This document shows, piece after piece, positions 1 to 9,942 of a stretch of DNA of 64,000 nt; the first letter of the stretch is position 1; each line of letters begins with the position of its first letter. A model generated the notes under the pieces. It worked only from the letters and a program-made list of their open reading frames with translations. It did not search any database and was not told the DNA's origin. A program made the translations under genes and the position numbers. Source of the stretch: Dactylellina haptotyla (lineage: Eukaryota > Ascomycota > Orbiliomycetes > Orbiliales > Orbiliaceae); NCBI GenBank assembly GCA_031310005.1, contig CM062383.1, positions 1,922,001-1,986,000 on the forward strand. Reading direction: 5' to 3'.

Positions 1-633
1 TTCGGGCAGTCTAGTTCTCTGCCTCATACGCAACCTGTTCGCCATACGATTTTAATGCCCATGAACGAGTCCAACGAAGACTGATCAACGTTGGGATTTC
101 CATTTTTCTTATTTCACTTCCACAATTCTCCTTTTCCTCTAGAAGGTTTTAGATCCTATTCGCGATATCCTCCTATACGTTATGTTTTTCTTCTTACTTG
201 TCTCTCCATTTCACCTTCCCTTTGCTGTTACTCGATATACAGCTGAGCTTATATATAGAGGAGTTGGTTTCTTTTACTTTTGTCTACTATCTTGGAGTTT
301 TTCTGTGCTGTTTATATATAACCTTTTTGCTGTTATTTGCGACTTGGCCGACGGAGTAACGGGCGATTTGAATGATTCTCTTTCTACTTATACGATCTCT
401 TAGTGTGTAGTTTAGTGCAATCTAGCTTTGCTTCCTGACAAGACTATCTTGACGTAAAACACTAGTAGTAGCGTGAAGTCTGCTCTAATCGTTTGTGGTT
501 GGTTGGCGTTTCATTTCAGTGCAGCCTGGACCGCATTCAACCATCAAACATCCGCACTTTGACTATGTCCGCAACATCAACCAACACCAAACTTGTCGGC
601 TCTACAATTTACGCCCGCGCACGCCCTCCCAGA
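1..633. other. Upstream flank of prp18, no gene recognised
   Basis: AT- and pyrimidine-rich sequence before the prp18 start. An open frame of 73 codons at 182-403 (+) has no family motif and looks like chance. In-frame ATGs of the prp18 frame occur upstream (for example near 565), so part of this stretch is probably 5' leader. Confidence 0.5.
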
Positions 634-1800
634 ATGGACGCCTTCGCATCTATACTCTCCGCCGAAATGGCGAAAAAGAAGCCCGCACCCAAACCGAAAC
701 TCGATTCGGAACCGCCCGCGGGTAACGGTAACAGTAGTGGGAGCAAGTACGTCCGGCGCGCCGACATCGAAAAAGCCCGACAGGAGCAATACCTCGCCGA
801 CCAAGCCCGCCTAGAAGCCGAACGTGCTGAACGCGCGCAGAAAAAGCGAAAGGCAGAGGAAGAAGCCGCCGCAGAACGCGAGCGACAACTCGAGAAACGA
901 CAGCGGTTGCGGGACGAGAAGGAGCGGCAGAGACTGCAAAAGGAACAGGAGGAAGAGGAAGAAAAACGACGAAAACTACGAGAAAAGACCGGTGGGAATG
1001 CGGACGACGATGCGGACGAGTCAAGGACTGCCAGCGGCATGCAATTCGAGCAAATGGATGAAGAAACCGCGGTACGGAAGCTACGTGATCTGAAGGAGCC
1101 CGTTAGATTGTTTGGAGAATCCCATGCGCAGCGACTCAGGCGAATACACCGGCTCACACATGGCGGGTCTGGGCCGGGAACTCCAAAACGAACAGCTTCG
1201 CCGCCACCGCTGTCAGGTGGCGAGCTTCTTGTTGATCCAAAGAACGTCACGAAGGATCCAAGTTACGTCCGGCGGCAGCTGTTGGGCTGGTTTAAGCTTG
1301 TTGTGTCTGAGTGGCAGATCGCGCTGGCGAATCGTGATGAGGAGTTGAAGGAATCTTATCAAGGAAAACAGGCGACGACTGCGATGACACAAGCGATTGA
1401 GAATCTACAGCCGTTGTTCCGACACTTGAAGAAAGGCGATTTAGATGAAGAAGTGTTTGCGAAGGTTGTGGAGCTGGTTGTGGAGGCTCAGGGCAGACGA
1501 TACGTCAGGGCGAACGATGTGTATTTGAGATTGAGCATTGGAAATGCGTAGGTTTCCCTCTCCTTGTTGATATGCCATGGACAGCCAATAATTTATTTAT
1601 GAAACAGAGCATGGCCCATCGGTGTCACTATGGTTGGTATCCACGAACGTTCCGCTAGAGAGAAACTCCACGAAAAGGGCAAGTCGGCACATATAATGAG
1701 TGATGAGGCAACGAGAAAATACTTGCAAAGCATAAAGCGATGCCTAAACTTTGCCCAAACTAGGTGGCCACCGGAAGATCCGATGCAGATTATGGGTTAA
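634..1800 (+). CDS. prp18: Pre-mRNA splicing factor Prp18
   Basis: Prp18 is a U5 snRNP-associated factor that acts in the second catalytic step of nuclear pre-mRNA splicing. Two exons, 634-1547 and 1608-1800, joined over a 60-base GT-AG intron, give about 368 residues. The join restores GNAAWPIGVTMVGIHERSA, nearly identical to the most conserved block of the family (GNAPWPIGVTMVGIHAR in human). Upstream lies the short splicing-factor motif LRDLKEPVRLFGE near residue 150, preceded by a long Glu/Arg/Lys-rich probable coiled coil (about residues 45-125). I chose the ATG at 634 because it gives the family-like start MDAFASILSAEMAKKK; an in-frame ATG near 565 would add 23 residues. The C-terminal helical Prp18 domain is complete and ends at TAA 1798-1800. 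The gene converges on the complex I gene at 2029. Confidence 0.95.
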
Positions 1801-2028
1801 TAGTTTGAAATGGTTATGGCCCCTTGGGCAAACTCAGTCTTTTACCTAGGTGGAGTTGGATTGTACACTACTATCATTATTATCACGCAATTTCGGAGTT
1901 ACTTTGGGTTCACTACCTTCAATAAGAATATGTTCGGTTCGATTGGTGTATAAACAGTCCACTACAGGCCCAACTATGGTACAATCACATCGCCAACGCT
2001 CTGGTGTATATAGGTTTAACAAGTTTCT

Positions 2029-2602
2029 TTAGAATTCCTTGATAACATCGCCCCGTCGTTTCCCTCTTAGTTCGTATTTTCCCTAAGTAGTGAAAGAAAG
2101 AAAGGAAGCCGGTGAAACACGTTAGCGATGCGCAGTCTATCCCTTCCCCAGAGGAACTGTCATTCAAGATAACGAATGCGTACCTCGCTCCAAAATCCCA
2201 ATGCTAGGACGGCAGCAGGAATGGCAGCAACCATGACGAAGGTAAACCTGGCGGCCTTGTTGTTGAATCGGAAGTGCTTTGGGCGGTTATTGTGCATTTC
2301 TGTTTGCAATGGTGGTTAGTGGAATGTTGCGGATCTTCTGTACCGGCTACGAAAACCCAGGATGCCAGCTCGAGGCCATGTTCTGCGCGGGGGGACATGG
2401 AGGAGCAGGGCTTGCGGAAACCAGTGCTGGTGGATATCGGACCCGGAGGAGGATTGGGATGACATACCCGCCCATTTGAGCATCGCGGGATCATAATCGA
2501 CTGTGTATTGTAGGGTATGTTAGCCATTGCGTCTAGGTTACAGCGGGGAGGAAGGCGTCGTTTGTCCAAAACAAATATAGGAGACTAACCGTGCCCACCC
2601 AT
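2029..2602 (-). CDS. Complex I subunit, NDUFB4/B15 family
   Basis: Accessory subunit of mitochondrial NADH:ubiquinone oxidoreductase (membrane arm, inner membrane). It is made of four small exons: 2590-2602, 2468-2500, 2184-2299 and 2029-2082. All introns are GT-AG and the phases agree throughout. The product is 71 residues: it begins MGGHVDYDPAMLKWAEMHNN, then KHFRFNNKAARFTF, one membrane segment (VMVAAIPAAVLALGFW), and ends GKYELRGKRRGDVIKEF. The block PAMLKWAEM..RPKHFRFNNKAAR aligns by eye with human NDUFB4 (PALLRWAYAR..YPNFRPTPKNS), and the basic GKRRGD tail is typical of the short fungal members. The first exon is only 13 bases, so the gene does not show as an open frame. Family is inferred from remembered sequences, not from a search; the structure itself is well supported by four consistent joins. 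Confidence 0.82.
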
Positions 2603-3205
2603 TTTGCCGGTATCGTGTATCGGTGGCCTCGTGGGTGTATTGGTTGTATGTGGAGAAAGGGATTGGAGAGGTTAGTTGACGGTGGACTGTTAGAGAAGTC
2701 GGAGGTTGAGATCATGCATGTGGTGGTTCTTAGCCGACCAGCACCCTGGCATGGAACCTCACGCAACACATGCTTCCATCTTGATCTCGTGCGGGCTGAG
2801 TACTTACGTCCAAGGAGTGGCCCCTCCGGGTTTACAGATTGAGCCGTGTACCAAGTGAATAGGGTGATCGTGCTCTTCAATCAATCTAGGTCTGTGGATA
2901 TCTGAACCGAGCTCGTCCTGTAAATTTATAAATTTGTGGGAGACTAAAAAATATATATTTGCGCAATGATACCTGCGGGCTTAAAAAATACAACGTGAGA
3001 ATGCATTAATGAGTAAAGAGAATGCCAAAAGAATAAGAAACCAAGTCCATAACCTTCCCAAGCGAAATCGCGAAATCGCGTAATAGTGTACAATGTGCAA
3101 CGGTAACAAATGAACATGCAGAAAGGGTCGAACGATAGATGTTCTTGCTCGAAACAAAGAAAAAAGTAAGAAAAAGCCAAACATAAAACATGCTTGCAGC
3201 GTCTC
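2603..3205. other. Intergenic between complex I gene and dioxygenase
   Basis: About 600 bases holding the promoter side of the complex I gene and the 3' side of the dioxygenase gene, both on the minus strand. The part from 2900 to 3200 is AT-rich. I see no further gene. Confidence 0.5.
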
Positions 3206-5044
3206 TTAGAAGGAAAGGAGATTCTTCTTATCATTTCCGACGTAGGTACCGTGGAATCCGAAAGTGACGACGCTCTCCATCTCTGCCCTGGCGATTTCAG
3301 TCAAGTCCTTCGCGTTTAAAACAAGGAGGTAGCTTTTCTCAGTATAGCCGTCGAGAACAACCGTCAATAAAACTCCGTCATCTTCGTCTTTGCCATTCGG
3401 ATCAACGACAAAGATAGGTTCACTGGGGGAATGTCCGTGTTTTTCCCAGTAGATCGAGGTGCGGTTTTCCGTATCGTATTTGACGATGCCATCAACCCAA
3501 GAAGACTTGCCTCGGATAGATATCGCGTAAACATATTTATGCTTTGAAGTAATATAGTTCGGGTTGATAACTGGAAGCTCCATACCCAGCTCTTCCTTAA
3601 AATCAAGGCTTGCTGTTCTGGTTGTAGCGTCCGGGGTCTCGGGTATGTTCTTGAGCCTGAAGCGAGTGTAGTTGGTCTTGAATTTGGCTATTTTCATGGG
3701 GGCATCGGGTGAAGTCGATCTTAGGAATGAATAGTACAAGATATGAATGATATCCAAGTTCTCGTAGGCCGGGACATCCAATACAATATCATTGTCATCT
3801 TCGTAGGCATTTACGGAGTGAAAGGCAAAAAAAGCGTCTGTTTCAAAAGTGGCTACGACGCCCTTCTCGCCGGTTCGGTCGACAACAAAGAATTTGGCCT
3901 TGTTGCTCGGGTCCCACGGGGCGATTGCGTCGGCGACATTACGAGTGTAGACGATCTTTGCGCCGCCCCAAGAGTATTTTGAAGAGAATACGCATAAGAT
4001 CACATATTTCTTCGACAAGAAAAACGAATGAATATACGACGGATTGACACCGCCAAACTTTGCGATAATTGTGCATGTGCCATCCGGGGCGATTTTGAAG
4101 ATTTGGTAAATGGCAGGTCCGTTGATCTGAAGGTTATAGTTAAAGAATTCACCAGTTTCCGGGCAAGTTCGGGCGTGAGAAGCAGACATTTGACCGTTGA
4201 GGTCTGGGTGAAGAGACATTTGGTTCGCAATTCCGAGTGGCTCTAGTGTCTCCGGGTCCAGTGCTTGAAGGGTCGTAGCGTCGGTCTTCGCTGTTAGAGT
4301 GGCGATACCACCGTGTCCATTTGCGCTGCTGTTACCAGGCAGTTTTTGGGAACCGGGCATGTTTGGTGATAGAGTAACACCGATATTCTGACAACTGGGG
4401 TGCTCTGTGCCTCCGATAGCTTGGATAGCGGAAAGAGGAGTGCTTTGGAAGCTGCTCATGATCTTTCTGAAGAAACCCTCGCAAGGATCCCTTTTCTGAC
4501 CAAAGCTATAGCTGTCTCTTGAACCGCTCTTTCTTGTATACTCGAGAAGCTCATCGCAGGCCCGTCGAGAACGGTACGTGACCTTATTGTCGGCGGCGAT
4601 TTCGAAACGATGGTTTAGAGTGAACCCGTCGAACCAATGGTCGACTTTATAAGTTCCTTTCGAGGTTTCGATTTTGTCGCCTCCAGGACCGGTCCGATAT
4701 AGAACACCGCTGAGAGGGATATGTTAGTAAAAAACAGGTTCGATTCGTGTTAGGCTGCATGGCAAGTGTAGAGAACAAACCAGACATAGTTAGGAATATT
4801 TCCTGTGACTGTAAGCTGGACAGGCTCGCGGGTTTCCTCCTGCCAGTCAAACTATATGCCATCACATATATTAGTATTCCCTTGGATAAGCAAGTGTATG
4901 TCAAACGTAAGTACTTACGCCAGGGTCATTTGGCCAATCGTTGTAGGCGCCGACCTTGGTCTCTTCAACTTTGGTAGCGTTTTTGGCGGGCCAGCTCTTT
5001 CGGTAGAGCGCTTTCGGGCTCGGGAGGTTGTCAAGCACAGTCAT
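3206..5044 (-). CDS. Carotenoid-cleavage dioxygenase (RPE65/BCO-like)
   Basis: Non-haem iron(II) oxygenase of the carotenoid-cleavage family, which splits conjugated double bonds of apocarotenoids, carotenoids or stilbenes. Three exons (4919-5044, 4781-4851, 3206-4709) give 566 residues. The join yields GNIPNYVCGVLYRTGPGG and then KVDHWFDGF, which resembles the animal-type BCO/RPE65 branch rather than the plant-type pattern. All four expected iron-ligand histidines are visible, at about residues 244 (SASHARTCPETGEFFNYN), 293 (SYIHSFFLS), 363 (FFAFHSVNAYEDD) and 552 (FGFHG). No signal peptide is seen, so a cytosolic or membrane-peripheral enzyme is likely. Fungal relatives include retinal-forming CarX, torulene-cleaving Cao-2 and stilbene-cleaving Cao-1; I cannot assign the substrate. 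It is divergent from pus7, with 1.9 kb between. Confidence 0.9.
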
Positions 5045-6906
5045 TGTTGAGGTTGGACGGCAGAGTTGAGTGAATACGATCTTGTGTGATAATTTGAACA
5101 ACGGCTGACGGGTGAGAGAATAGTTATAGAACAACAATGTAGGAACACCTTTAGAGGCTCCAAAAGTTAGCATCTGGGGGGACCATCATCGCGAACCGAA
5201 TCGCAAGCACGCACAGATATATAATATATGTATGATGAGGAGGCGTACCAACAAAAAGGGAAAACAGACAAGGGGGGTATTTCTCCGGAATGGATTCAAT
5301 AACTGCTGCCTGATATAAGATATCGGACGGGTGGCATAGATAAGTGTCTATAAGATATAACAGTAATGTAACGTTTTATATGCGGCTGACCAGGCTGGTT
5401 AGTTTGTGGAGCTATGGATCCGGTCTCTGGGACAATGCGTTGGGTGTGGTTTATATGCACACTCCTCAACACTGCTCCGGAACGATGTCTAGCTACAATG
5501 CGAGAGTAACATCACCGCCAGACCGGGAAAGTCTGGAGAGGCGAAGGGGGCTACGGAATTGTGGGAGGGGAGAATAATCAGGTCGGACGAATAAATAGAC
5601 GGAGGGTTAAAGGAAGCCCAAGCAAGCCCTCGCTAACAAGCGAACTCTGCATGTTTCTTTTTTCCTTTTCGACCTGTTACGAAGTACCCTTTGTTTCCCT
5701 TTCGTTCTTTGAATCGAACCCAGGAAACGGAAAGGAAAAGGGAGTGAGAAAAAGGAAAGACGAGCTAAGGTCTGGCGCATCTTTCGGGATAGCTCGCGTC
5801 AAGGCCCCGTTTTACTTGGGCTGTTGGTTCTCTGCATGGCCTTTTGCTTTCACTTGCACTTGCACTTGCTTTCCTTCTCAATCAATCGTCATGATGTCTG
5901 CCAACGTGCAACAGGCACTCGCTTGCCCCTGCTCTAGGTAGGGCCGCGATTATCCAGGATTGGATGCGATTTATTTGCCTGCCACCGGTACTTGCTTCGG
6001 AGAGCTAACGTGCTCCATCTAACATGGGAGCACCAGAGGAAACGTGTTCGCCGCTGGGGAAAGTGGATCGACGAAAGTGACAGCTGCGAGGTACGTGAAC
6101 ACGAGGCCATTCCGGCAGGGAAATATTGTATATGTCAGTCTACGTAATAAAGATGATATCAGGAATCGAATCTGCCCGACGGCGGATATAACTGAGCGAC
6201 TGAGCGAGAGTGATATAGCGCTAGCTGGGTAGCCTGCCCCAGGTACTTGCTAAGCCAGGTGACTTTCCACACCAGAGCGAATACGGCCAGAAATGGAAGT
6301 CTGTGAAGAAGATGGAACGGGGATCTGTATTTCGATGGTCTGGAGAATGCATGTGCTCGCTGCGTGTATCAGTTAGCGAAGCAGCAACAGGATCGATAAC
6401 GTATGTGGGGACTCGCACCGCCTCCAGCGCACCTTCGATATCCACTCCAAAGACATTGAAGTCCCGGTTTCTCGTTTTGAAAACCAGTCGGGTGGGCCCA
6501 ATCGCTGCGATCGAATTGCTAAAAAGACCCGTTTCGGATGTCATGTTGACCCGGTCTGCCTGCGCCCGGCCAATCAGACCGCCAGACAAGCGAGTGGTGC
6601 CCAGTCCCTTCCGTTTCCCTTCGCGAGAAAAAATACGTCCAACATCCTAACGATATTGTCACAAATTCACCCAAGTCGACAGGCCCAGGCCAGCGTGAAA
6701 CAGGCAGGAGATTCGGCCAGGGTTTGGCTTCGATTGATTTGCTTCAGGTTTCTAGAAGTTTGCGCGCTTTCTATGCCAGTTCCGAGCCGCATCTGCATTG
6801 GCTCCATCGTCCTACCAGCCAACACCATCATTGAGAGCATACCTATCCGCATATAATTTTTATTTTTTTTCCACTTCTCGCTCATCCCCGACCCCATTGG
6901 CGAGTG
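5045..6906. other. Divergent intergenic region, dioxygenase / pus7
   Basis: 1.86 kb between two divergent starts, so it carries both promoters. It contains a pyrimidine-rich stretch and a short direct repeat of CTTGCA units near 5850-5870. Open frames at 6221-6589 (-) and 6303-6650 (+) overlap each other and show no family motif. No gene called. Confidence 0.5.
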
Positions 6907-9348
6907 ATGTCCTCTTCACTTCGCCGGCTAGTGGACGCGGATCCTGCCCCTCCCGCAAAGCGTCTCAAGTCCTCGGCCGCTGAGGATTCGGCTAGCCCCA
7001 AAGAGAGCGGTCGTGTCGAAAAATTTGTTCGTCGCGAGGAATCCGTTGGTATCACAGAGTATCTCGTCCCAGATGCCGTCGGCTTCCAAGGCCTGCTGAA
7101 ACAGAGGTAAGGAAAATTACACACCACAGGAAGCGAGGGGCTCTTTTCACTATTCAACCGACCGCTGACCCTACCGATTACATTCTTTCACTAGATACAC
7201 GGACTTCTTGGTCAATGAAATCGACAAGGATGGGAACGTCCTCAAACTCAAGTCGCTACATCTCGAAAAGAAGAAGAAGCAAGCCAAAACCACAGATGAC
7301 CTGGTCCAATCAGACATCCCCATAGCCGATGTTACAGAAAGCAATGGGAACGGATCTACAAAGACTACGAAGATACCATCTCAACAGGTACAACAACAGG
7401 AGAAATCGACGGCTAGTATCAGTGGGGATTCGAAAGTAAACGAAGAGAATGCAACAGTTCAGGAGCCGAAATCGTTCGAGGTACTTGGTCTCCCAAATTA
7501 AAAAGAAAGAAAAGAAACAACTTCTCGTGTGGGTGTACTAACTGGTACTCATAGCTCGAAGATGCCGATAGGGCACTCCTCATCTCGTGGCTCGGATCAG
7601 AAATAACGTGCTGTCTTATCAAGCTGTACAACGATATCATGACCATCGAACGAGAGGTTAAACCAAACTATAAGATCGTCACGCCCGAGACAAAACTCCT
7701 GTCGCCCAAACCAATTGATGATAAAGATGCAAGGTCACAACTGCACCGCGCTATCCGTCGTATCTTCTTCGGAAAGATTCAATCTGCCACGGATGACGAA
7801 TATAATATCGAGTTTTGGGCTACAAAAATTAGCCGTGCGAAGCCCCCTAGCCACGAAGGGAAAAAAGATGGGCGTCGACCTATCGAGTCCTGGGACTCTC
7901 TTGGAGGAGAGTTTTTGCATTTCAACCTTTACAAAGAAAATAAAGATACCATGGAATGTTTAACCCTTCTTGGAAAGTTCTTGAAATTGGCACCCAAGAC
8001 CTTCGCCATCGCGGGGACAAAAGATCGCAGGGCCGTGACCGTTCAGAGGGTCTCTGCTCGCAAATTAAAGGCCGAAAGGCTAGAGGCAACTAATAAAAAA
8101 CTGAAAGGCCTCAAGGTTGGCGACTTTGAATACAAATCATATCCACTCGACCTAGGGGACCTAAACGGCAACGAATTCAAAATCTCCCTGAGAGATTGTA
8201 CATTCCCAGAAGGTGCTGATATTAATCAGATTGTTGCTGATGGAGTTTCAATCCTTCGAGAGAAGGGTTTTATTAACTATTATGGCATGCAACGCTTTGG
8301 AACATTCGCAGTGAGCACACACGAAATTGGGAAGTCTATGCTTCTAGGAGACTGGAAGAAGGCTGTCCATCAGATCATGGCCTATGATGACGAAACCATT
8401 GAAACGGCTCCCCGGGATGAGAAGCAAAGAGCGGAGGCCTGTAAACTCTGGTTTGAAGACCCGGATTCACCTGAGAAGGCGGCTGCTGCGTTGAAGCTCA
8501 TGCCGCCTAAATTCGCATCTGAAAACGCAATCCTCAAGTGGTTTAGCAGGCCTGTGGAGTCTGGGAAGCATCTGGCTGCGCTGCAAAAGATCCCCAGGAA
8601 TCTGCGGCTAATGTTTGTTCATGCCTATCAGAGCTATATATGGAATACGATTACTAGCGAGAGATTAAAAAGATACGGGACTAGCATGACGCCAGGAGAT
8701 CTAGTAGTTATATCTGCTGAAGACGTTGCTGCTGACAAGCCAACCCTCGACCCAGATGAGGAAGACATGGGGGACGAGGCAGATGAAGAGCAATCCGTTC
8801 GTGCGAGACCTGTGACTGAGGAAGAAATTGCTTCAGGAAAGTACAATATCTACGACGTTGTTCTGCCCTCACCGGGATGGGATATTGTATATCCTGAGAA
8901 CGACCTTCGAGGCTTGTATGTCGATATCATGGGTAAAGATGGGTTGGACCCCTTCAACATGGTTCGAAACCAAAAGGAAGTCAGCATGTCCGGCCACTAC
9001 CGCCGTCTCTTGTATCGGCCTGAGAAGGTAGAATGGGAGGTCAAGCGGTACGACGGCTTCCTCGACCAGCTGGTCGAGACTGATCTTATGTACGTCCAAC
9101 GACTGCGCGAGAAAGGGAAGGGGGGAGCGATCCTATCGAAGGACGAAGGGCTCGTTCAAGAAGCGGTGGAGAACCCCACCGGCTCTAGAATCGCCGTCAT
9201 CATAAGTCTGACGCTGGGCACAAGCCAATACGCCACAATGGCATTGAGGGAACTCAGCAAAGGCGGGATCACCAGCTTTGCGGTGACCGCCCCAATCCCG
9301 CTGGACAACACAACCGGTCCCGCGGACGTCAAGATGGAAAATTGCTAA
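6907..9348 (+). CDS. pus7: tRNA/mRNA pseudouridine synthase Pus7 (TruD family)
   Basis: Isomerises uridine to pseudouridine in tRNA, U2 snRNA and some mRNAs (nucleus and cytoplasm). Three exons (6907-7106, 7195-7480, 7555-9348) give about 759 residues. The first join restores LLKQRYTDFLVNEI, the conserved start of the TruD fold; the second is in phase. The catalytic aspartate sits in AIAGTKDRRAVTVQRVS (about residue 319), and INYYGMQRFG and the late NMVRNQKEVSMSGHYRRL block are further TruD signatures. A Lys-rich, low-complexity insert (about residues 80-160), partly in exon 2, separates the N-terminal motif from the core, as in yeast Pus7. An acidic insert (DPDEEDMGDEADEEQ) lies near residue 560. 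The ATG at 6907 starts the only in-frame extension. Confidence 0.95.
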
Positions 9349-9942
9349 CGACGGCGACTTTTTCCTGCCTCGCAGCGATAGTGCGCGGACAACCTGTACA
9401 CTGTATTTTTATGTATATCCTTATCTAAAATCACTGCCTCCTGCCAAAATCATGTACTCTACACTGCAGATGTATAGATACCGTGATCTCTCTACAAACC
9501 CGTTCTTCTGTGCTGCGGCACCTGCGTGCCGGCTTGCTGAGATACCAGCGGACGAAGCCGACAAGGCGAGTGAACCTATGCGCCGGATCTTTGGGCTGCA
9601 AACGGGATGATCTCAGATGGCAAGCCCTCCGAAGCCCTCCGGCCGGCGAGATCCATGCCATTTGGTTAGCATCGGGCAGCTCGAGTCTGTCAAACAGGGG
9701 GCTAAGATCCCAAATTGAAAGAGCCATCTGTAAGTCATCATTGCATGACTAGGCCCAAACTCGAAGACTAATCCCCAGATCTCAAGCTTACAAACCTTCT
9801 TCCTCATTTTATTCTTAAGACAACCACTTCCACGGATCCCTCCCAGCGCCCTCTCTACGGCGCAATAGTGAGGTTATCTCCAAATGCGTGGTGTTTGTAG
9901 ACCCCTCCGCCGCTTTTCAGCTGGCATATCCACCAACAAGAT
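9349..9942. other. Intergenic pus7 / cnxABC
   Basis: 594 bases holding the pus7 3' end and the cnxABC promoter. Open frames on both strands here have no recognisable motif. Nothing else seen. Confidence 0.5.

Noticed and set aside
609-1250. 213-codon minus-strand frame across prp18
   Set aside because: Ser/Arg-rich mirror of the Glu/Lys/Arg-rich prp18 coding sequence; no motif of its own.
6221-6650. Overlapping frames on both strands upstream of pus7
   Set aside because: They overlap each other, lack motifs and lie in a promoter region.
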